Assembly: GCA_022072025.1 (NCBI GenBank) | Contig: JAJVIP010000002.1 | Coordinates: 349,356-413,355, forward strand | Direction of reading: 5' to 3' | DNA from: Elusimicrobiota bacterium | GTDB lineage: Bacteria; Elusimicrobiota; Elusimicrobia; F11 | Length of the DNA: 64,000 nucleotides | Shown: piece after piece, positions 1 through 9,599 of the stretch | Layout: every line of letters begins with the position of its first letter | How positions within the stretch are numbered: position 1 is the first letter of the stretch | Made by a program: the position numbers and the translations under genes | Notes under the pieces: model-generated | What the model was told of the DNA's origin: nothing | Database searches by the model: none | The model's input: the letters and a program-made list of their open reading frames with translations, nothing else

Positions 1-417
1 TTGACGGCGCCTGATGGAGAAAAACTTGATCTGAAACCAATTTCAGAAACCAGCGGCGTGTTCGTCACCGAATTTAAACCTGAAGTGTTGGGCATTCACA
101 GAGCGCAAGTGTGGGTGAAAAGAGCCGGAAAGCGGTTTGGAGGGGATTCTTTAAACGTGAGAGTCATTGAAAACCTCCAAGAAGAAGACGATTTGAGTTC
201 CCATTTTGATTTGATGAGGGACATGGCCCGAGTAACTGGAGGAAAATTTGTCACCTTGGATGAATTTACCCCCGAACTTTTCACTGAATTCAATCAACAA
301 TCCTCACTGTCCCAAGGGCGTAAGATTCTCTTGTGGAATTCACCCTGGTTTTTGGCGATTCTCTTGGGGTGGCTGATCCTGGAATGGATGATCCGCAAAA
401 AACAGGGGCTGCCATGA
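1..417 (+). CDS. C-terminal part of a membrane protein of the VWA/glutamine-amidotransferase-like type (5' end outside window)
   Basis: Only the last ~138 residues are present; the frame is open at the left edge, so the real start lies upstream. The visible part has a beta-rich stretch (about residues 1-55), a segment with MARVTGGKFVTLDE, and one transmembrane helix at about 116-131, followed by the cytoplasmic tail RKKQGLP. The order 'ATGG + LWNSPWFLAILLG + basic tail' resembles the C-terminus of membrane proteins carrying a VWA or class I GATase-like domain. Such proteins often sit with MoxR, DUF58 and DUF4175-like genes, and a DUF4175-like gene occurs here at 6348. The TGA stop overlaps the ATG of the next gene (ATGA). 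The family call is by resemblance only, because the diagnostic domains are outside the window. Confidence 0.55.
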   Translation: MTAPDGEKLDLKPISETSGVFVTEFKPEVLGIHRAQVWVKRAGKRFGGDSLNVRVIENLQEEDDLSSHFDLMRDMARVTGGKFVTLDEFTPELFTEFNQQSSLSQGRKILLWNSPWFLAILLGWLILEWMIRKKQGLP

Positions 418-2582
418 GCAGGCGAATCATGGGCCTTTTCCTTTTTTTGGGACTTTTTTCAGCGTACGTTCATATGGCGGCTCCGAGCGTAACAACAGGG
501 GATTCCGGTGAGTTCATTACGGCCGCGGCCACACTCTCCTTGCCTCACGCCCCTTCCTTTCCTCTTTACATGTTGTCTGCCAAAGCGTTTATGACGGCCC
601 TGCCTTGGGGCTCTTTTCCTTACCGATGCAATGTGTTCTCCGCTTTAACCGCCGCATTGTCAGGCGTGTTGATATTTTTATTGTTGGTTTCAATGGGAGG
701 CGGAACATGGGGTTCCCTTCTCACCACGGTTCTGGTGGCGGTGAGCATGTCCTATTGGGAAAACAGTTTGGTGGCGGAGGTATTTTCGCTCAACACCCTC
801 ATAATGATAATGCTCTTGTGTTGCCTGGCCAAACAAGCGTATGCCTTATTTTTCTTCCTGTTGGGATTGGGACTTGGCAATCATCAAATTCTCCTTTTTG
901 TCGCGCCGGTATTTTTGGTTTCTTTATTCCCAAATATCCAAGATTGCTCAGGACCCTATGGAGAATCGTCATCCCGGCACGCTTTTTGGCCGGGATCCAG
1001 GTTTTCATTGAGGGAGAACCTGGGCCCCGGCCAAAAGATTGCCGGGGCGACGACCTGGAAAGTTACAAATAGCCAAGGGCCATTGTCTTTTCATTATCTC
1101 CGCACGGTGGGTTTGTGGGTGTTTTTATTTCTGTTGGGGCTTTCAATCTATTTAACGTTGCCCATTCGGTCCTCCAGTGAACCTCCCCTCAATTGGGGGC
1201 AACCCACCACCATTGAAAAATTGTCTCGGACTTTCTTACGGAAAGACTATGGATCATTAAAATTGGCTTTGGGAGATACTCCCGATCGAAACATGTCCAA
1301 TACTGCGCGGCACTTAAAAAATTTCTATGGCCGCCTCTGTGACGAAATTCCATGGCCGGTTTTGTGGATGGCGTTTGGGTCCCTCATTTTCGCAATGATA
1401 AAAATGAATCGATGGGCCTGGACGCTTTTCATTTTGTTTCTCTTCACGGGTCCCTTCTTTTATCTTTTGGGAAATCTGCCCTTTAACGCCCAATCCGACG
1501 GAATTATTGGACGCTTTATGATTGGACCGACATTGGCGCTTCTGCTGTCATTGCCGGTTCCTTTTCAGAAGCGCTCACGCAGCGGCGTGGCCCTGCTCGC
1601 CATTTTTCTTTTGCTGACATTGAAAAGCAACTTCCTGGAGGCCAAGGCTTTTCGGTCGAGTACGCTTGTGTTGGATTATGGTCGCGCAATGTTGAGAACT
1701 CTTCCTGAGGGATCAACGCTTTTTCTTGATGGCGGAGATGACGCGTTTTACAGCCTGGCCATGCTTCGATATGTGATGAACAAACGAGCTGATGTTTCGA
1801 TCCACGACCGGGGAGGGCTTATCTTTAAAAATCCTTACGGACCTGATTTCAGATCGCTCACCAAAGAACAGAAGCAGGAGAGGCGCCGGAGGGTTGAAAC
1901 ATCCGCCTTGTCACGAGGGGCTGTTTATTATTCCACCATGGACCGCGATGTCCTGCCTGGTTATCGTCTCGTCCAAGACGGAATCTTGATGAAGGTGGAC
2001 CGCTTTGCAGTGGCCAAGGGGTTGTCGAAGACGGCGATTTTGCGGTCGCTGTATCCTCTGACTCCCGCCATTTACCGAATGCGCGCGTTGGGTCCTTTTT
2101 TTCCTTTCATGGAGGGCCGCTATTATCTCTCCCAAGGGAATTGGGCCGAGGCTTTGCGATATTTTAGACGGGCGGGTCAAATGGGGAGGGATGTGGATTG
2201 GTTGAAAAATAATTTAGGGATGGACTACGCGCAATCGGCCTATCAAAAGCTCATGTCTCAAGAACTCGCTTTATCAGAGACAATCTATCTACAGTGGATT
2301 GCTTTTGACCCCATGAACCTGCAAGCCCACAGCAATTTGGGAGTGGTTTATGAAAGGTCCAACCGCCTTCAAGATGCCGTGATGCAATATGAGAAAACGG
2401 CGCGACTTTTTCCCGATGCGGTGGACCCGGTTTTTAATTTGGCGGTGTTGGCTTGGAAAAAAGGAGATTGGCCTTCGGTTGTGAATTATTTGGAAGAGGT
2501 CATTAAAAGAAAACCCGACCATCTGCAAGCCCAGGGTTATTTGAAGGTGGCGCGAGAAAAATTAAAAGCGAGCATGAAATGA
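414..2582 (+). CDS. DUF2723 membrane glycosyltransferase-like protein with C-terminal TPRs
   Basis: A 722-residue polytopic inner-membrane protein. The DUF2723 (TMEM260-like) signature is near the N-terminus: TGDSGEF at about 28-34 and HAPSFPLY at about 45-52. Around ten hydrophobic helices follow, then a soluble C-terminal region with TPR-like repeats from about residue 565. Family members are thought to transfer sugar from a lipid carrier to extracytoplasmic protein acceptors, so a GT-C role is inferred. The ATG at 414 was chosen because it overlaps the previous stop (ATGA) and opens a normal signal-anchor (MSRRIMGLFLFLG); the upstream in-frame ATG at 333 lies inside the previous gene. Residues ~184-213 are encoded by an in-frame palindromic repeat (966-1053) that is absent from the usual family pattern. 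The gene is translationally coupled to the next DUF2723 gene. Confidence 0.85.
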   Translation: MSRRIMGLFLFLGLFSAYVHMAAPSVTTGDSGEFITAAATLSLPHAPSFPLYMLSAKAFMTALPWGSFPYRCNVFSALTAALSGVLIFLLLVSMGGGTWGSLLTTVLVAVSMSYWENSLVAEVFSLNTLIMIMLLCCLAKQAYALFFFLLGLGLGNHQILLFVAPVFLVSLFPNIQDCSGPYGESSSRHAFWPGSRFSLRENLGPGQKIAGATTWKVTNSQGPLSFHYLRTVGLWVFLFLLGLSIYLTLPIRSSSEPPLNWGQPTTIEKLSRTFLRKDYGSLKLALGDTPDRNMSNTARHLKNFYGRLCDEIPWPVLWMAFGSLIFAMIKMNRWAWTLFILFLFTGPFFYLLGNLPFNAQSDGIIGRFMIGPTLALLLSLPVPFQKRSRSGVALLAIFLLLTLKSNFLEAKAFRSSTLVLDYGRAMLRTLPEGSTLFLDGGDDAFYSLAMLRYVMNKRADVSIHDRGGLIFKNPYGPDFRSLTKEQKQERRRRVETSALSRGAVYYSTMDRDVLPGYRLVQDGILMKVDRFAVAKGLSKTAILRSLYPLTPAIYRMRALGPFFPFMEGRYYLSQGNWAEALRYFRRAGQMGRDVDWLKNNLGMDYAQSAYQKLMSQELALSETIYLQWIAFDPMNLQAHSNLGVVYERSNRLQDAVMQYEKTARLFPDAVDPVFNLAVLAWKKGDWPSVVNYLEEVIKRKPDHLQAQGYLKVAREKLKASMK
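966..1053. repeat. Palindromic repeat element (copy 1) inserted in frame in a DUF2723 gene
   Basis: About 88 bp made of nested inverted repeats. The outer ends are TCGTC and GACGA. A left hairpin has stem CCCGGC/GCCGGG, a central hairpin pairs CCAGGTTTTC with GAGAACCTGG, and a right hairpin pairs CCCCGGC with GCCGGGG. Related copies lie at 46207-46260 and 48585-48766. Here it is read through in frame and encodes a loop containing ENLGPGQKIAG between two transmembrane helices. Boundaries are approximate because no target-site duplication was identified. Confidence 0.8.
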
Positions 2583-4690
2583 GTGGGATTTTATTTTTTT
2601 CATTTTTTGTTCTTTATCTCTCCACTGTGGCCCCTCATTTGGCTCCCTATCGTGACGCGGGAGAGATGGCGGCGCTCCTGGGAACGTTGGGGGTGGCGCA
2701 TCCCCCCGGTTACCCGCTCTACACGCTGTTGGGAAGTTTGATCACATGGCTACCGGTTGGCAATCTGGTGTATCGGGTGAATGTATTTTCGGCCTTGTGC
2801 GCGGCGGGAGCCTTGGTGTTTTTATTTCATGCGCTTAGAACGTGGCTCGGCCGTCCCTCCGCCCTTTTGGTCACCTGTTTTTTTGGATTATCGAACCCCT
2901 TCTGGGATTTGGCCACGGTTTCAGAAATGTACACGCTTGGAGTTCTGTGGTTTTGTGCCCTTTTATATGTGACTTTCCGATTAAAAAATCCACTTCTTTT
3001 TTCCTTTCTGATGACGTTGGGTTTGGGTGTTCGAATGGACATGCTTTTGTTGATTCCCCTGTTCCTGGTTTGGTTTTACTTTACGACTCATCAAAAAGAT
3101 TTTCCGCTCATGGGTTTGTTTTTTTCTCTGGGGGCTTCGGTGTTCCTTTACTTGATGGTTCGTTCTCTCAGTGATCCTGTGATTGATTGGGCCAATCCTG
3201 ATCATTTGGCTGCTGTTTTTAATTCTGCGCGGAGAAAAAACTACAGTGGAACATTGGATTTGTTGAGCTTGTCGTATGCCGTCGGAGAAAATTTTTTCAC
3301 GAACCTGAAGATTTATGCCCGGCATATTTTGCAGGTGTTTGGGTGGGCAGGAGCCGCCTTGAGTCTTTACGGATGGGTCGTCGGTTATCGTCGATATAAG
3401 CCGGTTACCATTTTCCTCGCGACTATTTTCCTCGTTACGGGTCCGGTGTTTTTATTTTTGGCCAATATGCCGCCCAATCCGCATTCGCTGGCCATTGTGG
3501 AGGCCTCATATTTATTGCCCGATTTAATGATAGCGATCATGGTGGGTTTTGGTTGGCAGGGAATGACGGGCATCCTTCAAAACAAGGGCCGTTCCTTATT
3601 TATGGGAATTGTGATGGTGGGTTCGTTGACCGTGAATGCGGTCACGGGTTATTGGCGCGCCTCCAAACGTCATAATTTCTATGCGCGAGATTTTGTGGAA
3701 AATGTTTTTAGATCTACACCCAGAGGCGCGGTGGCAGTTTTCCATAAGGATGTTCAATTGTTTTCTTTGTGGTCTGCCCAATTGTTGGACCAAAAAAGGT
3801 TGGACGTTTCGGTGGTGGCGACGGGACTTTCGGGAAGTCCGTGGTATTGGGAGATGAAGCGACGATGGAAAGCCGCTTTGTCTCCTGAAATATCTCTTAA
3901 GGACCCTCAAGGATGGCCGCAGCTTCTTCAGGTATTGGAAGAAAGACCTTTGGTGGCGGGATATGATGTGGAACTCGTGGATTATTCCCGGTTGAAAGTC
4001 TCCCCCAATGGGATGCTCATGAGAGTTCAATTGTCTGATTCAACTTTTGGAAAATCACTTTTTGATATCAACAAATGGGGCCATTTGCTGTCTGACTTCT
4101 GTGTGTATAGAGGGGAATATATTTACGGATCCACACCGGATTTTTTCTCAACTGATTTGATCGGCAATGTGGCGCGGGCGCACCATCAACAGGCTTTTTA
4201 TCTCATGAACCAAAATCATTTCGATCTGGCGGAGACGTTTTTCCGCCGCTCGGAAAAATTTGATCCAACTTTTTCACGCGCCACCAGTGATCGAGCCTAT
4301 TTGGCTTTTCGTCGAGGGAATATTCAATTGGCGGCCTTCCTTTATGAAGAAGCCACTCGAAAAGCCCTTCAAACCCTCACTTGGGCCTTTGAATTCAAAA
4401 GTTTGCCGGAGGTGCTGAGAGGATGCCAGATAGAGGCTGCTTCGCTCACCACCCAGTGGGGGGCCATGATGGAGCGGTTGGGGAAAATGGGTGAAGCACG
4501 GCGTTTGTACGTGAGAGCCAATGAAATTTTTGAGTTGGCCCAAGCGCATTACAATTTGGCCGTTTCCTATTGGGAAAAAGATTGGGGTTTGGTGGTTCGT
4601 CACATGCAAAGAGCATTGGAGTTGAACCCTCAGATGCAGGAGGCCAAAAAATTCTTGGCCAGAGCGGAATATATGCAGGGGAAAAAGTGA
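2579..4690 (+). CDS. DUF2723 membrane glycosyltransferase-like protein with C-terminal TPRs (second copy)
   Basis: A 703-residue paralogue-like neighbour of the preceding gene. DUF2723 motifs appear as YRDAGEM (about 24-30) and HPPGYPLY (about 41-48), followed by about ten membrane helices and a C-terminal TPR region from about residue 534 (HQQAFYLMNQNHFDLAETFF and later helices). It probably acts as a GT-C fold enzyme on the outer face of the inner membrane; the acceptor is unknown. The ATG overlaps the previous stop by 4 bases (ATGA), indicating coupled translation. Unlike its neighbour it carries no repeat insertion between the corresponding helices. Two adjacent but divergent DUF2723 genes suggest an old duplication or two acceptor specificities. 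Confidence 0.85.
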   Translation: MSGILFFSFFVLYLSTVAPHLAPYRDAGEMAALLGTLGVAHPPGYPLYTLLGSLITWLPVGNLVYRVNVFSALCAAGALVFLFHALRTWLGRPSALLVTCFFGLSNPFWDLATVSEMYTLGVLWFCALLYVTFRLKNPLLFSFLMTLGLGVRMDMLLLIPLFLVWFYFTTHQKDFPLMGLFFSLGASVFLYLMVRSLSDPVIDWANPDHLAAVFNSARRKNYSGTLDLLSLSYAVGENFFTNLKIYARHILQVFGWAGAALSLYGWVVGYRRYKPVTIFLATIFLVTGPVFLFLANMPPNPHSLAIVEASYLLPDLMIAIMVGFGWQGMTGILQNKGRSLFMGIVMVGSLTVNAVTGYWRASKRHNFYARDFVENVFRSTPRGAVAVFHKDVQLFSLWSAQLLDQKRLDVSVVATGLSGSPWYWEMKRRWKAALSPEISLKDPQGWPQLLQVLEERPLVAGYDVELVDYSRLKVSPNGMLMRVQLSDSTFGKSLFDINKWGHLLSDFCVYRGEYIYGSTPDFFSTDLIGNVARAHHQQAFYLMNQNHFDLAETFFRRSEKFDPTFSRATSDRAYLAFRRGNIQLAAFLYEEATRKALQTLTWAFEFKSLPEVLRGCQIEAASLTTQWGAMMERLGKMGEARRLYVRANEIFELAQAHYNLAVSYWEKDWGLVVRHMQRALELNPQMQEAKKFLARAEYMQGKK

Positions 4691-6351
4691 CTCCTCCTAA
4701 TATTCCGCTTGAACAGCCAACCTCCCTGACAGGAGGACGTGGGGGGGGCTTTCAGTTTCTACACCCACAGGGGCCTGTGTTTTTTATGGTCTTTGCTCTC
4801 ATTCTTTTGACTGTTCATGTTTTTTTGGCCAAACCGGCCATCACCACCTTTTCACCCACATATGATGAGCCCGTTCACTTAACCGCGGGATGGGCCTATC
4901 TGAAGGCGGGGGAGTTCAGATACAACGGCTACCATCACCCGCCCTTTGGAGAAATGTGGGCTGCTCTTCCTCTTTTAAGGCTTAACCCCTTTTTGCCCGC
5001 TCATCACCCGGCTTGGATCAAACAAACATGGTCAGCGCATGACCAATATCAGTTCGCTGACGTGTTTTTTTACAAGAATCGGGTGCCGGGGGACAAAATG
5101 CTTTTCTCGGCCCGATGGATGCAGGTGGTTTTGTCTTGTCTTTTGGGACTTTGGTTGATGGGGGTTGCTCTCTGGATGGGGGGGCGGACCGTATCATTTT
5201 TAACCGGCATATTTTGGGCTCTTTCTCCCACCTTTTTATCTCATGGAACAATTGTTTCCACAGACTTGGCTTTTGCCTTTTTTTTCTTTGGGTATTTTTC
5301 TTGTTTGTGGCGTTTGGGGCACAAGCCATTTGATTTATTGGCCGGGGTTTTTTTAGGGCTTGCTTTCGCAAGTAAATATTTTGCGTTGAGTGTTGTTCCC
5401 ATCACAATTGTGGCACTTGTTTTGATCCCTTCTCTTCGAAAAAAATATTCATCGTGGATCATTATTTTTGGAATGAGCTTTTTGGTTTTGTGTTTGGTGT
5501 ATCAATTTTCGGGACTGGAGGTGTTTGTTGAAGGTTTCTCCCGCATATTTGCCCGCTCGCAAACTGGCCGCGCCAGCTTTTTTTGGGGAGAACAAGGAAC
5601 ACAGGGATGGTTGCTTTATTTTCCAGCATTGTTCGTCTTAAAAACGCCTCTTCCCCTTTTGATGGCCAGCCTTGTTGCGGTGGTCCAAACCCTTCGGAGA
5701 AAAATGCCTCAAGGGGTCATGCTCCTTTGGATACCGGTGATTTTTTTCTTTGGGGCGGCCTGTTTCTCAAAAGTTCAAATAGGGCACCGGCATATTCTCG
5801 CGATCTATCCCTTTTTATTTGTGTTGGCGGGTATGGGAATCCAATCTCTATTGGGAGGAAGAGTTTGGATAACCCTTCCGTTTTTCATTTGGATGTTGGT
5901 TCAAACTTGGGCGGTGAGGCCCCATTATCTGGCCTATTTCAATGAGTTGATCGGCGGACCCTCCCAAGGGTACCGATATTTCACGGATTCCAATGTGGAT
6001 TGGGGGCAAGGGTTAAAACAATTGGCGGACGCGTTAACAGAAGAAGAAAAGAAAGAAGGTATTTTTCTTAACTATTTTGGGGTGGCGGACCCGCATGCCT
6101 ATGGCATTCGTTATTTGGATGTGGGATCGGAAAAAATTGTTCCCCGTGAAGATGATACGGCCAGGGATCTCTCTCCCACAACCTTGGCTATTTCTGTCAC
6201 CCAGCTTCAAGGTACGTATTACGCCGATCCAACGGTTTTTTCATGGTTGAAAAAATATGAACCCGTTAAAAAGGTGGCCCACAGTATATTTGTCTATGAT
6301 TTCTCCCATTATCCGGAGGCATTGGAACAATTGAGGCGGCTTCGCTCATGA
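4687..6351 (+). CDS. GT39/PMT-like polytopic glycosyltransferase
   Basis: A 554-residue membrane protein. The acidic motif PTYDEPVH (about residue 57-64) after the first helix, and HHPPFGE soon after, fit the first periplasmic loop of GT-C glycosyltransferases (family 39 superfamily), where Asp-Glu binds metal and the lipid-linked donor. A later NVDWGQGL motif (about 434) recurs in uncharacterised bacterial members as far as I recall. The GTG start at 4687 overlaps the upstream stop (GTGA) and has AGGGG just before it; a longer reading frame extends into the upstream gene and is unlikely to be used. It is the third consecutive extracytoplasmic glycosyltransferase-like gene in this operon, followed with ATGA overlap by the DUF4175-like gene. 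Donor and acceptor are unknown. Confidence 0.75.
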   Translation: MTPPNIPLEQPTSLTGGRGGGFQFLHPQGPVFFMVFALILLTVHVFLAKPAITTFSPTYDEPVHLTAGWAYLKAGEFRYNGYHHPPFGEMWAALPLLRLNPFLPAHHPAWIKQTWSAHDQYQFADVFFYKNRVPGDKMLFSARWMQVVLSCLLGLWLMGVALWMGGRTVSFLTGIFWALSPTFLSHGTIVSTDLAFAFFFFGYFSCLWRLGHKPFDLLAGVFLGLAFASKYFALSVVPITIVALVLIPSLRKKYSSWIIIFGMSFLVLCLVYQFSGLEVFVEGFSRIFARSQTGRASFFWGEQGTQGWLLYFPALFVLKTPLPLLMASLVAVVQTLRRKMPQGVMLLWIPVIFFFGAACFSKVQIGHRHILAIYPFLFVLAGMGIQSLLGGRVWITLPFFIWMLVQTWAVRPHYLAYFNELIGGPSQGYRYFTDSNVDWGQGLKQLADALTEEEKKEGIFLNYFGVADPHAYGIRYLDVGSEKIVPREDDTARDLSPTTLAISVTQLQGTYYADPTVFSWLKKYEPVKKVAHSIFVYDFSHYPEALEQLRRLRS

Positions 6352-9300
6352 ATCCTGAGCGCACAGTAAAGTTATTTCTTCTGAAGAGTTCGCTGGCTCT
6401 CGCGGTCATGGCGGGCTTGAGGGGAACGCTCTTGGCCTTGCCGGTTTTGTTGGGAGGCGGTGTGTTGTTGCTGTCTGTTACCCAATGGATTCAGTTGGCG
6501 CCCTGGGGGCGTCAGGTTCTCTGGATGGGGTGGGTGTCGGGTGTGTTGGGCGCTTTTTCGTCAGCTTTTTTTCCTTTAAAAATGTTTTCACTTCAAGAAC
6601 GATCCCAACGTTTGTTTGAACAAAGAGTGCTGCGTCGATTTGATGATTTACAGTTGGCCGCAGAATTTTCGAAATCTTTCTTATCTGACGGGACGTCTCA
6701 TGAAATACGTCAAGAGTTTGTCCGTTCAATATCGGAACAAATACAAAAACTCAATCCATTTTTGTGTTTTCCGTCATATCCTTGGAAACGTCCGTTTCTT
6801 CTGGCTCTTTCTGTGGTGGTTGGAACGGGCCTCTTGCGCTTGATTTTTCCCTCCGTTCTGGTTTTGGATAGCCAGGCCCTGACTCCCTTTGGCGCGTTTC
6901 ATGTGGAGAGCGCGCTTCGCATTGAACCTGGGGATAGCGATGTTCCCTTGGGATCTGATGTTTCAATTCGTATCCAGGTCTTGGAAAAGAAATTCGACAA
7001 ACCCATCCTTAAGGTGAAAACAGGGGACTCTTGGCAAAATCTAAACTTGTTTGAGCAAGGAGATCAGAAGTACGAGGTGAGTCTGAAAAACATCGTCGTT
7101 CCGCACTTTTATCAAGTGGGTTGGAAAGGGTTCTGGTCCAAACGATACAAGATTGTGCCGATTGAACCTCTCACGGTTAAATCTTTTGATATTCAACTCA
7201 TTCCGCCGGCTTATACGGGGAAAGAGGCCCTCCAAAAATCAGAGCCGGAATTATCCGGGTTGGCGGGCACTTGGGTGCATATGAAAGTGCATTTTTCACA
7301 CCCCCTTCAACAAGTATCTCTGCAATTTTCTGGAGGAGGCGAAGTGGCCGCAGAAACGAGTGAGGGGCGTATGGCTGTTTTTAAATTTGGACTCACCAAA
7401 AACGACAATTACGATTTTATGGTCACCACCTCTGAAGGGAAACAGCTTCACACCAACGGCCAATATCCTATTCATTTGATGGAGGATCGGGCCCCCACTC
7501 TGGTGCTTCTCTCTCCGGATCAGGATTTGGTGGTGGGAGAAAGAGAATCGTTGCCGTTGACATTCGATGTTCGAGATGATTTCGGCCTGGACCGTGTTTT
7601 ATTGCAAGTGGAAAACCACAAAAAAGAAACGAAAAGTTGGCCGGTCAAAGTATTTGAGGGGTCAGTGGAGAGTAGCCTTTCGACGGTTTCATGGGACTTA
7701 GCGCCACAAAATTACGTTCAAGGGGAAGTGATCCGTTATCGTTTGGGGGCCTTGGACAAAAACAAGCTGACGGGACCTGGGGAGGCGTGGTCCGATTGGC
7801 TTGTTATCGAAATTCGCGGATTTGAGATGGAGCATGCGGGTATTGAAAAAGCACTCGAAGTTTGGCGGGAGAAAGCGGTCGAAACCTTGGCACAAGTGAC
7901 AACGCTTGAAAAGAAAGTGAAATCAGAAAAAGCTGACCTGTCACAATTGGCGGCTGAGTTTCAACCTTCCGTTGAAAAACTCAACAGGCTTGAGGAAGCG
8001 CTTAAGGCCATTACAAAAAAAATGGAACAAGACCCTTTGTCGGATTATGGGGTGTGGCTTGAGCATTCCGCAATGCAAGACAATCTGTCGCATATGAACC
8101 AAACCAGTGTGAAATCAGCTCAGGCCTCGCTCCAAAACCAAAATAAACAAGCTTCGGAAACACATTTGAACAATATCGCCAAAGAACTGGAACGAATGAC
8201 AGCGCTTTCCGAAGATTTGAGTAAGGCGCAGAAAGCGCGGGATGTGACTGAAGCCAGCACGAAGTTGGAAGAAATTGGAGAGGCCTTGACGCAGGCCCTC
8301 GAAAACGCCCCGGCCGATGCTCAAACGATGGATCAGGTGAATAAACTTTTATCGGAGGCGCAGAAAAACTTACAGGCCATGGCTCAAGCGCTTCACGAGA
8401 TGCCTGAAGATTTGCCCGAAGACTTCGTGAACCAAGAGGCTTTGAAAAATATGGATTTGGGGAAATCTCAAGATTTGCTTGGTCAGATTTCAGATGCCAT
8501 TAAGAGAGGTGACATGAAACAGGCCTTGGCGTTGGCGCAGAAATTTTCAGAAGCGGTAAAGTCCATGCAGAAACAAATGAGCAAGGCGCACGAGTCATTT
8601 TTGGAGTCTCGTTCAGCTGAAAATTTGAGCAAAAAGATTTCCGAACAGGCACAAGCGCTTGAATCGGTCATTTCAGAGGAAAGAAATCTGTTGTCTGAAA
8701 CGCATCCGCTCGCTTCCAAACAACGTGAAGCGATTTTGCAGCAACAGAAAAAAGTGATCGAAGGCTTGGCTCAACGTCAGGAGAAAGTGATAGCGATGGT
8801 ACGAACAATTCCGGTCTTGTCATCTTTCGTTGATCCTATGTCGCAAGTCCTGGAGGAGTTGAGATCTCAGCGCATTGAAAAAAGCGGAGATATTTTAAAT
8901 TCGATCGTTCCTCAATTAACTGCCCTGGAAACAGAAATGGCCCGTTCGACCTCAACAGTCGTTTTGGCCGGCCAAACCCGAAAAATCAAAGATGAGGAAA
9001 ACGCCATTTTGAGCGAGTTAAAAAGACCCGTTTCAACGGAGGGAACATTGTCCCCTGAAAACCGCGCGTTGTTTTCAAAAATGTCGGCCCGTCAAAATGA
9101 AACACGAGAGAAAACACAGAAAGTTAAACAAGAACTACAAAAACTTTCTCAAAAAACGGCCAGTCTTGGAACACCCCTCATGCAGTCTCTGGGGCAGGCC
9201 GCTGAGGCCATGGGGAAGGCAGCCAGTGACTTGTCTCTTCAAAATGGAATATCCGCCCAGCAATCAGAGGAGAGGGCGTTGGACCAGTTGCAGCAGAGCC

Positions 9301-9599
9301 TTTTTGAACTCTCTCAAGCCCAATCGGCCATGTCCCAGATGGCCCTACAGCAAGGAGAAGGAGGGGGGGAGGGCGAAATGACAGGGGGAGGTGGATTTGG
9401 CGGGCCCAAGGTTATCTTGCGTTCGGGTCGCGAATCCTCTGGGCGGGGTCAAAATGTTGGAAAAGTGACCCTCCCCAAAGCTGATGATTTTAAGCCTCCC
9501 AAGGCTTTCCGAGAGGATTTGCTTGAATCGCTCAAGGAAAATTATCCGAAAATCTACGAAGACATTATTCACAAATATTATGACCGCCTCACGCATTAA
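6348..9599 (+). CDS. DUF4175-like large membrane-anchored coiled-coil protein
   Basis: A 1083-residue protein with three hydrophobic segments in the first ~170 residues, a beta-rich periplasmic-looking part (about 180-490), then a long alpha-helical coiled-coil stretch rich in Gln, Ala, Glu and Lys (about 500-1000). A Gly-rich linker (GEGGGEGEMTGGGG, about 1002) precedes the short C-terminal segment ending YPKIYEDIIHKYYDRL. This architecture resembles DUF4175-family proteins, often found with MoxR/DUF58/VWA genes. The partial gene at 1-417 would be such a partner, separated here by three glycosyltransferase-like genes. The start overlaps the upstream stop (ATGA). Function is unknown; a cell-envelope scaffold or stress role is an inference. 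Confidence 0.6.
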   Translation: MNPERTVKLFLLKSSLALAVMAGLRGTLLALPVLLGGGVLLLSVTQWIQLAPWGRQVLWMGWVSGVLGAFSSAFFPLKMFSLQERSQRLFEQRVLRRFDDLQLAAEFSKSFLSDGTSHEIRQEFVRSISEQIQKLNPFLCFPSYPWKRPFLLALSVVVGTGLLRLIFPSVLVLDSQALTPFGAFHVESALRIEPGDSDVPLGSDVSIRIQVLEKKFDKPILKVKTGDSWQNLNLFEQGDQKYEVSLKNIVVPHFYQVGWKGFWSKRYKIVPIEPLTVKSFDIQLIPPAYTGKEALQKSEPELSGLAGTWVHMKVHFSHPLQQVSLQFSGGGEVAAETSEGRMAVFKFGLTKNDNYDFMVTTSEGKQLHTNGQYPIHLMEDRAPTLVLLSPDQDLVVGERESLPLTFDVRDDFGLDRVLLQVENHKKETKSWPVKVFEGSVESSLSTVSWDLAPQNYVQGEVIRYRLGALDKNKLTGPGEAWSDWLVIEIRGFEMEHAGIEKALEVWREKAVETLAQVTTLEKKVKSEKADLSQLAAEFQPSVEKLNRLEEALKAITKKMEQDPLSDYGVWLEHSAMQDNLSHMNQTSVKSAQASLQNQNKQASETHLNNIAKELERMTALSEDLSKAQKARDVTEASTKLEEIGEALTQALENAPADAQTMDQVNKLLSEAQKNLQAMAQALHEMPEDLPEDFVNQEALKNMDLGKSQDLLGQISDAIKRGDMKQALALAQKFSEAVKSMQKQMSKAHESFLESRSAENLSKKISEQAQALESVISEERNLLSETHPLASKQREAILQQQKKVIEGLAQRQEKVIAMVRTIPVLSSFVDPMSQVLEELRSQRIEKSGDILNSIVPQLTALETEMARSTSTVVLAGQTRKIKDEENAILSELKRPVSTEGTLSPENRALFSKMSARQNETREKTQKVKQELQKLSQKTASLGTPLMQSLGQAAEAMGKAASDLSLQNGISAQQSEERALDQLQQSLFELSQAQSAMSQMALQQGEGGGEGEMTGGGGFGGPKVILRSGRESSGRGQNVGKVTLPKADDFKPPKAFREDLLESLKENYPKIYEDIIHKYYDRLTH

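Noticed and set aside
605-1072. 155-codon frame within the DUF2723 gene
   Set aside because: It lies in another frame of a clear membrane-protein gene and ends in the palindromic element; its composition is not protein-like.
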